Positions 9,517 through 19,226 of a stretch of DNA of 64,000 bases are shown here, in pieces. This DNA is from Sphingomonas zeae. GTDB lineage: Bacteria > Pseudomonadota > Alphaproteobacteria > Sphingomonadales > Sphingomonadaceae. Position 1 is the stretch's first letter. Each line of letters opens with the position of its first letter. The notes beneath the pieces were generated by a model. That model did not search any database and was not told the DNA's origin. It saw nothing but the letters and a program-made list of their open reading frames with translations. The DNA lies in the NCBI RefSeq assembly GCF_014197135.1, contig NZ_JACIFA010000002.1, forward strand, positions 248,001 to 312,000, written 5' to 3'. Made by a program: the position numbers and the translations under genes.

Positions 9517-11592
9517 GTGCGCCGCGAAACACGCTTTATGAGCCACGGTCCCATGACGTTCGCATTTTTTCCCCGCGCCTCGCTGGCGCTCGCCCTGGCC
9601 CTTGCGGCTGCACCCATGCCGTCGTTCGCGCAGGAAGTGGTCCAGCCGCTTCCCGGCACCACCGACGCCGACAAGCTGGGGGACGTGATGCGCCGCGTCG
9701 CGCAGAACCCCCGCAATGTCGACGCGCTGGTGGAGGCGGCGGAGTTGTCCATCCATCTCGACGATCTGTCGGGCGCCGCCTCGCTGCTGGCGCGTGCGGA
9801 GAAGGTCGATGCCCGCGATCCGCGCGTCAAAGCGGGGATGGCGTCGATCCTGGTCCGTTCGGAACGACCGGGCGAGGCGCTTCGCTACTTCACCCAGGCG
9901 GAGGCGGCGGGGCTGCCGCCTGCGCGCTTCGCGGGTGATCGGGGACTGGCCTATGACCTGATCGGCGATCAGGCGCGGGCGCAGCGCGATTATCGTCTCG
10001 CGCTGGCCAATGCGCCGAGTGACGAGATCATCCGTCGCTATGCCCTGTCGCTGGGCATCTCGGGGCAGCGCGATCAGGCGCTCGAGCAACTCGACCCACT
10101 GTTGCGCAAGACCGATCGCGCGGCGTGGCGCGCGCGCGCCTTCATCCTGGCGATGGGCGGCGATCTGCCTGAAGCGACGCGGATCGCGTCGACGATGATG
10201 CCGCCGCAACTGGCGCAGGGGCTGCAACCCTTTTTCCAGCGGCTGCCGAGCCTGCCCGCCGTCGATCGTGCCTTTGCCGTCCATTTCGGTGAAACGCGTG
10301 CGACGCCGGAGCGGCTGGCCGACGCACGGCTGGCGCCCAACCTGCCGCCTTTGACCCCGCAGGCGCCGGTGGCGCTCGCCTCTGCGCCCGTTCTTCCGTC
10401 CGCTTCCCCGGCGGCGCGCGAGGATCGGCGGCGCGGTGGACGCATTTCGCGCGGTACGGCGGTGGCGGCAAGCCCTGCGCCGATGGCGGTGGCATCGGCA
10501 ACCACGCCCCGTGTCGTCGCGGCGGCATCGCCGATGCAGATGATCCAGCCGTTGCCCCAGGCGTCAGCGCGGCCTCAACCTCAACCTCAACCTCAACCTC
10601 AACCTCAACCCGGCTTCACTGGCGCGCTGCCGACGGCGCCCGCAACACGCGCACCGGTCGAGATGGCGTCGAACACCGCGCGTCCCATGATCCAGCCGCT
10701 GCCCACCGTGTCCGCGACGGCTCCGGCCGCGACGACTCCGGCGACGGCAACCGCGATCGTTCAGCCTGTGCCTGCTGCGACCACGGCCACGCCGCCGCTT
10801 CAGATGGTGCAGACCGTGCCCGCGCCGGACCCGGTGCTAGCGACTCCTGCGCCGGTTGCGACCGCGATGGTGCAGCCGCTGCCGAGCAAGGCCGAGGAGC
10901 CCATCCCCGCACCGCGCCCGACGCGCGTGGCGTCCCGCCGTACCCCTCCGGTGCCGACACGCGCGGCGCGGGAAGACTCGGTGCTGGCACGGATCGTCGC
11001 CAACCTCTCGATTCCCGCGTCCGAACTGGGCGTGGAAGGCCCCGAGCGCCCGGCCGCGATGGCCGCCGCGACTCCGGTGAGCAGTGGCGCGCAACGGGTC
11101 GTGGCGGAGGCGCGCGCCAAGGCGGAGCGCGATAAGGAAGCGCGCGAAAAGACCGCCGAAGCAGAGGCGCCGCGCGCACCGACCGCAGCCGAGCGCAAGG
11201 CCGCCGCCGCCAAGGCCGCTGCCGAAAAGAAGGCACTGGCCGCCAAAAAGGCCGAGGCCGATAAAAAGGCGCTCGCCGCCAAGGAAGCGGCCGAGGAAAA
11301 GAAGCGCGCCCGCGCCAATCCGGAGCGTATCTGGGTTCAGGTCGCAGGCGGCGCGAACGAGGACGATCTGCCCAAGGCCTGGGCCGCGACCAAGGCCAAG
11401 GCGCCCGAAATGTTTGCGGGCCACAAGGGTTACAAGACCCCGTTGCGCGCGACCCATCGCGTCCTGACCGGCCCGTTCAAGACCGATGCGGAGGCGCGCG
11501 CCTTCGTCAATCAGCTCGCCAAGAAGGGGGTGTCGGCCTTCCCCGTGACCAGCGACGCAGGGCAGGCGGTAACGCGGCTCGACGCGAAGTGA
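9517..11592 (+). CDS. Exported TPR and SPOR-domain protein
   Basis: Probable periplasmic or envelope protein that binds denuded septal murein. A signal sequence ends near SFAQ. The segment to about residue 230 is TPR-like (alternating helices with Ala/Leu/Arg pattern). A Pro/Thr/Ala-rich region includes a PQ-PQ tract coded by six CCTCAA hexamers. A Lys/Glu/Ala coiled region (about 530-590) precedes a C-terminal SPOR fold starting [13 protein letters not shown] 9517 has GAGGGG upstream; ATG 9538 or 9553 are alternatives that still retain the signal peptide. The 3' end overlaps dgt by GTGA. Confidence 0.75.
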   Translation: MRRETRFMSHGPMTFAFFPRASLALALALAAAPMPSFAQEVVQPLPGTTDADKLGDVMRRVAQNPRNVDALVEAAELSIHLDDLSGAASLLARAEKVDARDPRVKAGMASILVRSERPGEALRYFTQAEAAGLPPARFAGDRGLAYDLIGDQARAQRDYRLALANAPSDEIIRRYALSLGISGQRDQALEQLDPLLRKTDRAAWRARAFILAMGGDLPEATRIASTMMPPQLAQGLQPFFQRLPSLPAVDRAFAVHFGETRATPERLADARLAPNLPPLTPQAPVALASAPVLPSASPAAREDRRRGGRISRGTAVAASPAPMAVASATTPRVVAAASPMQMIQPLPQASARPQPQPQPQPQPQPGFTGALPTAPATRAPVEMASNTARPMIQPLPTVSATAPAATTPATATAIVQPVPAATTATPPLQMVQTVPAPDPVLATPAPVATAMVQPLPSKAEEPIPAPRPTRVASRRTPPVPTRAAREDSVLARIVANLSIPASELGVEGPERPAAMAAATPVSSGAQRVVAEARAKAERDKEAREKTAEAEAPRAPTAAERKAAAAKAAAEKKALAAKKAEADKKALAAKEAAEEKKRARANPERIWVQVAGGANEDDLPKAWAATKAKAPEMFAGHKGYKTPLRATHRVLTGPFKTDAEARAFVNQLAKKGVSAFPVTSDAGQAVTRLDAK
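10573..10608 (+). repeat. CCTCAA hexanucleotide tandem repeat (6 copies)
   Basis: Six exact, in-frame copies of CCTCAA encode alternating Pro-Gln. Copy-number change would lengthen or shorten the linker of the SPOR protein without frameshift. Confidence 0.9.
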
Positions 11593-12755
11593 GCCGCTTC
11601 GCACCCTGGGCTTCCTTTCCCGAACACAGCCGTGGCCGTCGTCATGACGAGGCCACGGCCCTGGCACGCGGACCACGCGATGCGTTCCAGCGCGATCGCG
11701 ACCGGATCATCCATTCGATCAGCTTCCGGCGGCTGCGGCACAAGACCCAGGTCTTCATGGCGCCCGATGGCGACCATTTCCGCGTCCGGCTGACCCACAG
11801 CCTGGAGGTGGCGCAGATCGGCCGGACGATCGCGCGCACGCTGGGGCTGAACGAGGATCTGACCGAGGCGCTCTGCCTGGCGCACGATATCGGCCATCCG
11901 CCCTTCGGCCATGCGGGCGAAGATGCGCTGAAGGGGGCGCTCGCCGATCATGGCGGGTTCGACCATAACGGCCACACGCTGCGCACCCTGACCGAGATCG
12001 AGCGGCCTTATCCCCGTTGGGACGGTTTGAACCTCAGTTGGGAGACATTGGAGGGGCTGGCCAAGCATAACGGGCCAGTGCGCCATCCCGGCTGGGCGTT
12101 GCAGGAGGCGGATGCGGGCTTCCCGCTGGATCTGGACAGCCATGCTTCGCTGGAGGCGCAGGTCGCGGCGCTGGCCGACGACATCGCGTACGACAATCAT
12201 GATATCGATGACGGCCTGCGCGCCGGGCTGCTGACGCTGGATCAGTTGCTGGCCGTGCCGCTGGTCGCGCGCGGCTGGGACGCGGCGCGGGCGCAATTCC
12301 CCGAGGTCGCCCCGAAGCGGCTGGCGAGCGAACTGATCCGCTCGCAGATCGGCGTGATGGTCAACGACCTCGTCGCCGAAACTCGCATTCGCATTGCCGA
12401 GAGCGGGGTGAGCGACGTGGCGGATGTCCGCGCGGCGGGCTGGGCACTGGTCGGCTTTTCCGACGCGATGCGCGTCGAGGAGCGCGACCTGAAGCGCTTC
12501 ATGTACACCAATCTCTATCATCACCCGCGCCAGCTGGCGGCGGCGGACGCGGCCCATGGCATCGTGAAGGGGCTGTTCGCGGCGTACCACGCCGACCCCG
12601 CACAACTGCCCGAGGAATGGCGCGAACGCTTGCCGGAGGAAGAGCCAGCGCGCAGTCGGCACATCGCGGACTTCATCGCGGGCATGACCGATCGTTATGC
12701 GGTACGGTGTTATCAGCAGGTCGTGGGCGCGATTGACTTGCCGGAGGGGTTTTGA
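11589..12755 (+). CDS. dgt: Deoxyguanosinetriphosphate triphosphohydrolase-like HD protein
   Basis: HD-domain dNTPase expected to convert dNTPs to deoxynucleosides and triphosphate, limiting the dNTP pool. Metal-ligand residues are visible as RLTHSLEV (H70) and [14 protein letters not shown] (H99-D100). A further Asp lies in the [13 protein letters not shown] segment. Length 388 aa matches the type 2 (dGTPase-like) subgroup, shorter than E. coli Dgt. The GTG start overlaps the stop of the SPOR gene, implying co-translation; the functional link is unclear. Confidence 0.9.
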   Translation: MSRFAPWASFPEHSRGRRHDEATALARGPRDAFQRDRDRIIHSISFRRLRHKTQVFMAPDGDHFRVRLTHSLEVAQIGRTIARTLGLNEDLTEALCLAHDIGHPPFGHAGEDALKGALADHGGFDHNGHTLRTLTEIERPYPRWDGLNLSWETLEGLAKHNGPVRHPGWALQEADAGFPLDLDSHASLEAQVAALADDIAYDNHDIDDGLRAGLLTLDQLLAVPLVARGWDAARAQFPEVAPKRLASELIRSQIGVMVNDLVAETRIRIAESGVSDVADVRAAGWALVGFSDAMRVEERDLKRFMYTNLYHHPRQLAAADAAHGIVKGLFAAYHADPAQLPEEWRERLPEEEPARSRHIADFIAGMTDRYAVRCYQQVVGAIDLPEGF

Positions 12756-12808
12756 TGCTGTGACCCCACCCGCATCACTAACCGTCGCTCTACGGGGTTG
12801 GGATCGGC

Positions 12809-13270
12809 GTGAAGGGTATCATATTCCTGGTGATCGTAGCACCAGTCTTGGCGGTGTTCGCTCCGTATAAGGGCAGTTCTAGGGTTGCCAAGATCGGGAT
12901 ATGGACGCCGGCCGTTATCGGCGGAGACCGGTTAAGCCGCCCCGATTTCCGGATGCCGGTCGATCACTCCGCAACATGGGACGACGATGAGGATACCCAG
13001 TTGGTTGATCTTTGCACATCGCTCGAACGGCCGACGCCGAACCAGATTGCCGCATTCCGCCGTTGTTTTAAGAGGCGATGATCCGATCATATCGATGGGA
13101 CCTATGGCGCGCCGCCAAAGTAGCTAAGGGCGGCGTATCGGATGACGGCTTTGAATATTTTCGAACTTGGCTGATCTCGCGCGGGCGAGCGAATTCGAAA
13201 AGGTTCTTGCCGATCCGGACGCAGTGGCCGGTCTGACGAGTTCGGATGCATAGCGACATGGAGTTCGAAG
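12809..13270 (+). pseudogene. Decayed DUF4240-family gene with several frameshifts
   Basis: Successive frames together resemble one DUF4240 protein. The first (GTG 12809 to stop 13081) ends LERPTPNQIAAFRRCFKRR. The second, from ATG 13078, continues RSYRWDLWRAA and GGVSDDGFEYFRTWLISRGRAN to about 13193, then runs to a stop at 13234. The third, from 13194, gives FEKVLADPDAVAGLTSSDA and stops at 13251, and a fourth gives DMEFEAF. These segments match the family pattern (RSYRWDLWGAA, SDDGFxYFRxWLIS, LADPDxLA) as I know it. At least two frameshifts are needed, so decay is likelier than recoding. The hydrophobic N-terminus of the first frame may not belong to it. Confidence 0.65.
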
Positions 13271-13328
13271 CGTTTGCTTCTGGAAGCGCTTCGGATCGTA
13301 GCTCCGGCGGATTCGGCTTCACGAAAAA

Positions 13329-13365
13329 GCCCCGCGCCTCCTATCGGAGGCACGGGGCCGTTTTT
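13329..13365. terminator. Bidirectional intrinsic terminator
   Basis: GCCCCG-C-GCCTCC (13329-13341) pairs with GGAGGC-A-CGGGGC (13346-13358) with one internal mismatch. Five T follow on the plus strand and five A precede it, so it works on both strands. It would mainly end the minus-strand gene at 13387-13686. Confidence 0.85.
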
Positions 13366-13386
13366 CTTAAAGCCGTCAGACAGAGA

Positions 13387-13686
13387 TCAGCGAGCGCTGG
13401 TCTCGACGCCCGCGCCCAGCGCGCCGCGCGCTTCGTCGGTGGTGAAGGCAACCGGGGTGTTGCCGGTGGTGCCGGTGACGCGGTGGCCCTTCACGACGAA
13501 GCGGAACGGCTCGCCGCCTGGATAGCGGTGGCCCTGGATCACCGACTGGCCGTTCTGACTGGAACGGGTATAGACATAGGTGCTGCCCTCGTGGACGAAG
13601 CGCTGCTCGCCCTCGGCGGCGATCGCACCGATGGTGGGGACGGCGGCGGCGACGGTGGCGGCCAGGATCAGAATGGTCTTGCGCAT
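13387..13686 (-). CDS. Small exported protein of unknown function
   Basis: A 99-residue protein with a clear Sec signal peptide (MRKTILILAATVAAAVPTIG, cleavage probably after AIAA). The mature part is small, polar and cysteine-free: a Tyr/Arg-containing segment STYVYTRSSQNG, then GGEPFRFVVKGHRVTG. I do not recognise the family. It has its own terminator and faces away from argS, so it is probably monocistronic. Confidence 0.75.
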   Translation of the reverse strand: MRKTILILAATVAAAVPTIGAIAAEGEQRFVHEGSTYVYTRSSQNGQSVIQGHRYPGGEPFRFVVKGHRVTGTTGNTPVAFTTDEARGALGAGVETSAR

Positions 13687-13914
13687 GATCGAAACTCCCG
13701 CATTTGCGTTGAGCCGGATCAGGTCCTCTCGCGCGTTGTCCGCGCTGTACTTTCGTATACCGAAATATTGCGATGCAGCATGAGGCGCAACTGCAAAGGG
13801 GTTCTGCCTGATTGCAGTGGGTGCAATCGTCCCGTGGCCAGGTACGCCATGGTTTGAAGCCAGCGCCCGATTTCGCTAGAGCGCAACGCTTTGCTACCCC
13901 GATCGGACGATGTG

Positions 13915-15639
13915 ATGACGCTCTACACCCGCTTTGCCGCGCATATCGACGCGGCGCTGGACACGCTGGTCACCGCCGGCACGCTGCCCGGCGGGCTGGA
14001 TCGCCGCAATGTGACGGTCGAACCGCCGCGCGACGCCAGCCATGGCGACCTGGCCACCAACGCCGCGATGGTGCTGGCCAAGCCCGCAGGCACCAACCCG
14101 CGTGTGCTGGCCGAGGCGATTGCCGCTGAGTTGGGCAAGCTGGACGAGGTGGACAGCGTGTCGCTCGCGGGGCCGGGCTTCCTCAACATGCGGCTGACCG
14201 ATGCGGCTTGGCGCGACGAGCTGGCCGCGATTCCGGCGGCGGGCGGAGATTATGGTCGCTCGACGCGCGGGCAGGGGGTGACGGTCAACATCGAATATGT
14301 CTCGGCCAATCCGACGGGGCCGATGCATATGGGTCATTGTCGTGGCGCGGTGGTGGGCGATGCGCTCGCCACGTTGCTGGAGTTTGCGGGCCACAAGGTC
14401 ATCCGCGAATATTATGTCAACGATGCGGGCGGCCAGGTCGACGTCCTCGCGCGGTCGGCGCATCTGCGCTACCGCGAGGCGCTGGGCGAGACGATCGAGA
14501 TTCCCGAAGGCCTGTATCCGGGCGAATATCTCAAGCCGGTGGGCGAGGCGCTGAAGGCGGAGTTCGGCGACAAGTTCGTCGATGCGCCCGAAAGCGAATG
14601 GCTGGTCCTGTTCCGCACTCGCGCCGTGGCGGCGATGATGGCGATGATCCGTGAGGATCTGGCGCTGCTCGGCATCCATCACGACATCTTCTCCTCGGAG
14701 GCCGAGTTGCAGGCGGCGGGCAAGCCCGAGGCCGCCGAGGCCGAGCTGCGTTCGCGCGGGCTCGTCTATGACGGCGTTCTGGAGGCCCCCAAGGGCGAGA
14801 CGCCCGAGGATTGGGAGCCGGTCGAGCTGCCGCTGTTCCGCTCCAGCCAGTTTGGCGACGATCAGGATCGCCCGATCAAGAAGTCGAACGGGGCCTGGAC
14901 CTATTTCGGCGCCGACCTGGCCTATCACTATCAGAAGGCGCAGTCCGCCGATCAGCTGATCGACATCTGGGGGGCGGACCATGCGGGCACCGTCAAGCGG
15001 ATCGTCGCGGCGGTCGAGGCGCTGACCGGTGGCAAGACCAAGTTCGACGTCAAGCTCGTCCAGATGGTCCGCCTGCTGCGGGGCGGCGAGCCGGTGAAGA
15101 TGTCGAAGCGCGCGGGGAACTTCGTCACGCTCGCCGATGTCGTGCGCGAGGTCGGCAAGGATGTCGTGCGCTTCACCATGCTGACCCGCCGCGCCGACGC
15201 GCAGATGGACTTCGACTTCGCCAAGGTGGTCGAGGCGTCGAAGGACAATCCGGTCTTCTACGTCCAGTACGCCCATGCCCGGATCGCCTCGCTGAAACGC
15301 CGCGCGGCGGAGGCAGGGATTGCGGAAGGCAGTGCCGACTTGTCGCTGCTCGACGCGGAGGATCTGGCGCTGGTCAAACTCGCTGCCCAGTTCCCGCGCA
15401 TCGTCGAGACGGCGGCGGCGGCGCGCGAGCCGCATCGCATCGCCTTCTACCTCTATGATCTGGCGGCCGCCTTCCATGCCGCCTGGAATGTCGGCAACGA
15501 CCGGGTGGATCGTCGCTTTCTCATCGCGGAAGATGCCGAACTGACGCGCGCACGTCTTTTCCTCAGCGACGGGATCGGGCAGATCATACGTAACGGCCTG
15601 GCCCTGATGGGCGTCGAAGCCGTGTCGGAGATGAAGTGA
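13915..15639 (+). CDS. argS: Arginyl-tRNA synthetase
   Basis: Class I aminoacyl-tRNA synthetase charging tRNA-Arg. The HIGH-type signature is HMGH within YVSANPTGPMHMGH (around residue 138) and the KMSKS-type loop is KMSKRAG (about 395). The additional N-terminal domain typical of ArgS and the C-terminal anticodon-binding helical domain are present. Length 574 aa from ATG 13915; a GTG one codon earlier and an ATG at 13891 are alternatives. The stop overlaps the next start (TGATG). Confidence 0.96.
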   Translation: MTLYTRFAAHIDAALDTLVTAGTLPGGLDRRNVTVEPPRDASHGDLATNAAMVLAKPAGTNPRVLAEAIAAELGKLDEVDSVSLAGPGFLNMRLTDAAWRDELAAIPAAGGDYGRSTRGQGVTVNIEYVSANPTGPMHMGHCRGAVVGDALATLLEFAGHKVIREYYVNDAGGQVDVLARSAHLRYREALGETIEIPEGLYPGEYLKPVGEALKAEFGDKFVDAPESEWLVLFRTRAVAAMMAMIREDLALLGIHHDIFSSEAELQAAGKPEAAEAELRSRGLVYDGVLEAPKGETPEDWEPVELPLFRSSQFGDDQDRPIKKSNGAWTYFGADLAYHYQKAQSADQLIDIWGADHAGTVKRIVAAVEALTGGKTKFDVKLVQMVRLLRGGEPVKMSKRAGNFVTLADVVREVGKDVVRFTMLTRRADAQMDFDFAKVVEASKDNPVFYVQYAHARIASLKRRAAEAGIAEGSADLSLLDAEDLALVKLAAQFPRIVETAAAAREPHRIAFYLYDLAAAFHAAWNVGNDRVDRRFLIAEDAELTRARLFLSDGIGQIIRNGLALMGVEAVSEMK

Positions 15640-16379
15640 TGGCGAACGAGACGGACGGGCGTGCCCTGGATCTGGATGAGGCGGATCGACTGCCCTGGCT
15701 CGAAACGGTCGAGGCCGATGAGCCGGAAGGTGTCGGCATCGGCAAGGTCATGGCGTTGGTCATCGTCGGTCTCGCCATCCTGGCGGCGATCGGCTTCGCC
15801 TTTTACAAATGGCAGGCGAACCGCGCGGCAGCGGATGGCGACGGCGCGCTGATCGCCGCGCCGGAGGGCGACTATAAGGTCCGCCCGGCCGATCCCGGCG
15901 GCTTGAAGGTCAAGGGGGAGGGTAACACCGCGATCGCGACCAGCGCGGGCAAGCCCGGCGGCACGGGCGCGATCGATCTGCGCGCCGTGCCCGAAGCACC
16001 GATGAACGGCACGCGCGTTGTCCAAAAGCCTGCCGAGCCCAATGGCGGCCGCAACGCGGTGGCGCAGGTGCCGGAATCGGGTGGCAAGCTTGTCGCCCCG
16101 GCGCCCGTCGCGGCGGCGCGGGCGCCCGCTGCCGCCCCGACCGGCGGCGCGATGGTCCAGTTGGGCGCCTATCCCAGTGAGTCCTCGGCCAATGCCGCCT
16201 GGGATCGCTTCTCCAAGCGCTTTTCCTATGTCGCCGCGCTCGGCAAGGTGGTTCAGCCGGTCGCCTCCAACGGCAAGACCCTGTATCGCCTGCGCGTGAA
16301 TGCCGGTTCGGCCAACCAGGCCGCCGACATCTGCGGCCGCCTGCGCGTGGCGGGCGAGAGCTGCTTCGTCGCCAGCTGA
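15639..16379 (+). CDS. SPOR-domain inner-membrane protein
   Basis: Bitopic protein of 246 aa with an acidic cytoplasmic N-terminus and one membrane helix at about 32-54 (MALVIVGLAILAAIGFAFY). A Pro/Ala-rich periplasmic linker leads to a C-terminal SPOR domain (about 170-246) beginning GAMVQLGAYPSESSANAAW. SPOR domains bind glycan strands lacking stem peptides at the septum. It is coupled to argS and followed by nagZ, a murein-recycling enzyme, a gene order familiar in sphingomonads. GTG 15636 is an alternative start. Confidence 0.85.
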   Translation: MANETDGRALDLDEADRLPWLETVEADEPEGVGIGKVMALVIVGLAILAAIGFAFYKWQANRAAADGDGALIAAPEGDYKVRPADPGGLKVKGEGNTAIATSAGKPGGTGAIDLRAVPEAPMNGTRVVQKPAEPNGGRNAVAQVPESGGKLVAPAPVAAARAPAAAPTGGAMVQLGAYPSESSANAAWDRFSKRFSYVAALGKVVQPVASNGKTLYRLRVNAGSANQAADICGRLRVAGESCFVAS

Positions 16380-16389
16380 TTGCCCGCCC

Positions 16390-17394
16390 ATGATCCCCGT
16401 CATCTTCGGCCTGTCCGGTCCGGTGCTGACCCCCGACGAGCGGGCGTTCTTCGCCTCGGTCGAACCGGCGGGCTATATCCTGTTCAAGCGCAACATCGTC
16501 GACCGGGTGCAGGTCCGCTCACTGACCGATAGCTTGCGGGACCTGGCGGGGCGTGACGATCTGGCGATCCTGATCGACCAGGAAGGGGGCCGGGTCGCGC
16601 GTATGGGGCCGCCCGAATGGCCCGCTTTCCCCGCCGGGCCGGTTTTTGCGCAGCTATACGAGAAGGCGCCGATGTCGGCGATCCAGGCGATGCGCGCCAA
16701 TGGCCAGGCGTTGGGCGTGATGCTGCGCGAAGTGGGAATCACCGTCGACTGCGCTCCGCTGCTTGACGTGGCGCAGGCCGATACGACCGACGCGATCGCC
16801 AGTCGCGCTTATGGGGTCGACCCGATGCAGGTGGCCGCGCTCGGCCGCGCCATGCTGGAGGGGCTGGCGGCGGCGGGTGTCGTCGGTGTGGTCAAGCACA
16901 TGCCCGGCCATGGTCGCGCGCTGGTCGACTCGCACCATTTGCTGCCCACCGTCACCGCCAGCGAGGCGGAGCTGGAGGTCGATCTCGAACCCTTCATCAC
17001 CTTGTCGGGCGCGGCGATGGGGATGACCAGCCATATCGTGTTCGAGGCCTGGGATGCCGAGCGGCCTGCGACCCTGTCTTCGACCGTGATCGATCGGATC
17101 ATCCGCGGACGGATCGGCTTCGACGGGCTGCTGATGACCGACGATATCGATATGAAGGCGCTGTCGGGGACGGCGGGCGAGAAGGCGGCGGGCGCTTTGG
17201 CGGCCGGATGCGATCTCGTCCTCGACTGCTGGGCACGGATGGACGAGATGGTCGAGATCGCCGGCCGCGTGCCGCCGATCGGCGAAACGGCACGGAGTCG
17301 GCTCGACCGTGCCATGGCCAGTGTCGGGCCGGGCGAGGGCGATTTCGCCGAACTGATCGCCCGCCGCGACGCGCTGCTGTCGCTGGTCGCTTAG
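16390..17394 (+). CDS. nagZ: Beta-N-acetylhexosaminidase
   Basis: GH3-family cytoplasmic enzyme that removes GlcNAc from GlcNAc-anhydroMurNAc peptides during murein recycling. The GH3 NagZ signature KHMPGHGRALVDSHH (about residue 170) carries the catalytic Asp-His dyad region. The nucleophile segment LLMTDDIDMKAL follows at about 250. Length 334 aa is typical. ATG 16390 begins a standard NagZ N-terminus (VIFGLSGPVLTPDE) ten bases after the SPOR gene stop. Confidence 0.94.
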   Translation: MIPVIFGLSGPVLTPDERAFFASVEPAGYILFKRNIVDRVQVRSLTDSLRDLAGRDDLAILIDQEGGRVARMGPPEWPAFPAGPVFAQLYEKAPMSAIQAMRANGQALGVMLREVGITVDCAPLLDVAQADTTDAIASRAYGVDPMQVAALGRAMLEGLAAAGVVGVVKHMPGHGRALVDSHHLLPTVTASEAELEVDLEPFITLSGAAMGMTSHIVFEAWDAERPATLSSTVIDRIIRGRIGFDGLLMTDDIDMKALSGTAGEKAAGALAAGCDLVLDCWARMDEMVEIAGRVPPIGETARSRLDRAMASVGPGEGDFAELIARRDALLSLVA

Positions 17395-17489
17395 GGACGC
17401 CTATCCATCCCTAAGCCCAGATTGGGAGAGGATCGGGTCGTCACGCGCCGTCTCGCCATCCCGGATGATCGCGGCTAGGGTCGCGCATC

Positions 17490-18212
17490 ATGACGGGGGA
17501 ACAGCTGACGCTTGATCTGGACGGGTGGGAGGGGCCGCTCGACCTGTTGCTGTCGCTCGCCCGGTCGCAAAAGGTCGATCTGCGGCAGATTTCGATCCTG
17601 GCGCTGGTCGAACAATATCTGCGCTTTGTCGACAAGGCCGGGCGGATGCAGCTGGAACTGGCGGCCGATTATCTGGTGATGGCCGCCTGGCTTGCCTATC
17701 TGAAATCCTCGCTGCTGCTGCCGCGCCAGCCCGAGGAAGAGCCCGACCCCGAGGAAATGGCGCTGCGCCTGCAACTTCGGCTGGAGAGGCTGGCCGCGAT
17801 GCGCGAATGCGGGGCGCGGCTGATGGCACGCGACCGGCTGGGCCGCGACGTGTTCGCGCGCGGCGCGCCGGAGGGGCTGGCCGTGCAGCGCAAGGCGATG
17901 TGGCAGGCCGAGCTGTATGACCTGATCTCTGCTTATGGCCGGATCAACGCGCGGACCCGCCCGGTCATGCATGTCGTCGCCGACCGACAGGTCATGACGC
18001 TGGAAGCCGCCCTGGAGCGCGTGTCCCTACTGGTCGGCAGCCGGGTCGACTGGTCCGCAATCGAGACCTTCCTACCCGAGGGCAGCGAGCGGCTGCGACG
18101 ATCGGCGTTGGCGTCGAGCTTTCTGGCGGTGCTGGAATTGGCGCGTCAGGGTAAGGTGGAACTCCGCCAGGCCGCCCCCTTCGCCCCGCTGCTGATCCGC
18201 CAGCCCGCATGA
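17490..18212 (+). CDS. scpA: Segregation and condensation protein A
   Basis: Kleisin subunit of the SMC-ScpAB condensin complex. The N-terminal block FDGWEGPLDLLLxL is represented by LDLDGWEGPLDLLLSLAR, and the following SQKVDLRQISILALVEQYL matches the family. The C-terminal winged-helix part includes FLAVLELARQGKVELRQ. Length 240 aa. It overlaps scpB by ATGA, as expected for partners of one complex. Confidence 0.93.
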   Translation: MTGEQLTLDLDGWEGPLDLLLSLARSQKVDLRQISILALVEQYLRFVDKAGRMQLELAADYLVMAAWLAYLKSSLLLPRQPEEEPDPEEMALRLQLRLERLAAMRECGARLMARDRLGRDVFARGAPEGLAVQRKAMWQAELYDLISAYGRINARTRPVMHVVADRQVMTLEAALERVSLLVGSRVDWSAIETFLPEGSERLRRSALASSFLAVLELARQGKVELRQAAPFAPLLIRQPA

Positions 18213-18820
18213 CCGGGATCGACGCGACCGTTCGCGCCGTGGAAGCGGTACTGTTCGCCTCGCCCGAACCGATGGCGATCGACTCGATTCGTGCGCATGT
18301 CGGTGTGGGGAAGGGCGGGGATATCCGCGCGGCGTTGGAGCAATTGGAGGCGGACTATCGCGGGCGAGGCATCATCCTCGTCCGGCGCGGCGACCGCTGG
18401 CATTTCCAGACCGCGCCCGACCTCGCCCATCTGCTCCGCCGGGATCGCGAGGAAGCACGCCGCCTGTCGCGCGCCGCCATCGAGACGTTGGCGATCATCG
18501 CCTATCAGGAACCCGTCAGCCGCGCGGAGATCGAGGCGATTCGCGGTGTAGCGATCTCCAAGGGCACGCTCGACGTACTGATGGAGGCGGGCTGGGTACG
18601 CCCCGCCGGGCGACGCGAGGTGCCGGGGCGGCCGCTCATCTATGCGACGACGCCCGCCTTTCTCCAGCATTTCGGGCTGACCAGTCGGCGTGATCTGCCG
18701 GGGCTCGAAGATTTACGCGCCGCTGGGTTGCTCGACCCGGTCGATCTGGCGCTGGAGCGGATGGGCGACGGGGACATGTCCGATACGCCCGCGGAATCGG
18801 CGGCAGATGACGGCGATTGA
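18209..18820 (+). CDS. scpB: Segregation and condensation protein B
   Basis: Partner of ScpA in the condensin complex, made of two winged-helix domains. Visible are AVEAVLFASPEPM at the N-terminus and the second-domain run SRAAIETLAIIAYQEPVSRAEIE (quoted here only in part), followed by RGVAISKGTLDVLMEAGWV. Length 203 aa. Start overlaps the scpA stop. Confidence 0.93.
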   Translation: MTGIDATVRAVEAVLFASPEPMAIDSIRAHVGVGKGGDIRAALEQLEADYRGRGIILVRRGDRWHFQTAPDLAHLLRRDREEARRLSRAAIETLAIIAYQEPVSRAEIEAIRGVAISKGTLDVLMEAGWVRPAGRREVPGRPLIYATTPAFLQHFGLTSRRDLPGLEDLRAAGLLDPVDLALERMGDGDMSDTPAESAADDGD

Positions 18821-18906
18821 GCGCTTTCCTTTGCGTCATGGCCGCGTCACAATGCTCGGCCACGGCTCCCGCATCCCAGGTTCGGGGCTATTCCCACGGT
18901 CGACCA

Positions 18907-18935
18907 TTGCCGCTGGCGATGCCAAGCCCTAGATA
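18907..18935 (+). promoter_or_regulatory. Putative housekeeping promoter of tatABC
   Basis: TTGCCG (18907-18912), a 17-bp spacer and TAGATA (18930-18935) fit a sigma70-type promoter about 25 bp before tatA, whose ATG follows a GGAGA ribosome-binding site. Judged by pattern only. Confidence 0.4.
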
Positions 18936-18960
18936 GAATATAAATTCCAGGAGACGTGCC

Positions 18961-19197
18961 ATGGGCAGCTTTAGCCCGATCCATCTTGTCGTTCTCGCGA
19001 TCGTCGCGATCCTGCTGCTCGGCGGCGGGCGTTTCTCCAGCCTGATGGGCGACGTCGCCAAGGGTGTGAAGAACTTCAAGAAGGGCATGGCCGAGGAAGA
19101 CGAGACACCCGCCAAGCCGTCGGCGCGGATCGAGGTGCAGAAGTCGGCCGAGCCCGCCTTCGATCGCGACGGCGAGCGCGTGCGCGACGATCGCTGA
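18961..19197 (+). CDS. tatA: TatA, twin-arginine translocase pore subunit
   Basis: Small membrane protein that oligomerises to form the Tat translocation path. It has a short N-terminus (MGSFSPIH), a single membrane helix (LVVLAIVAILLLGGG), the hinge, and an amphipathic helix (MGDVAKGVKNFKKGM). A charged tail of about 30 residues ends the 78-aa protein. It is first in tatABC. Confidence 0.92.
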   Translation: MGSFSPIHLVVLAIVAILLLGGGRFSSLMGDVAKGVKNFKKGMAEEDETPAKPSARIEVQKSAEPAFDRDGERVRDDR

Positions 19198-19226
19198 TCC
19201 GGTCCGCCAGCTGATACCGGACCTCC

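Noticed and set aside
13060..13085. Programmed ribosomal frameshifting at the ATGA junction of the DUF4240 frames
   Set aside because: The local TTTTAAG does not fit the X-XXY-YYZ slippery pattern, and further frameshifts and stops follow, so decay is simpler.
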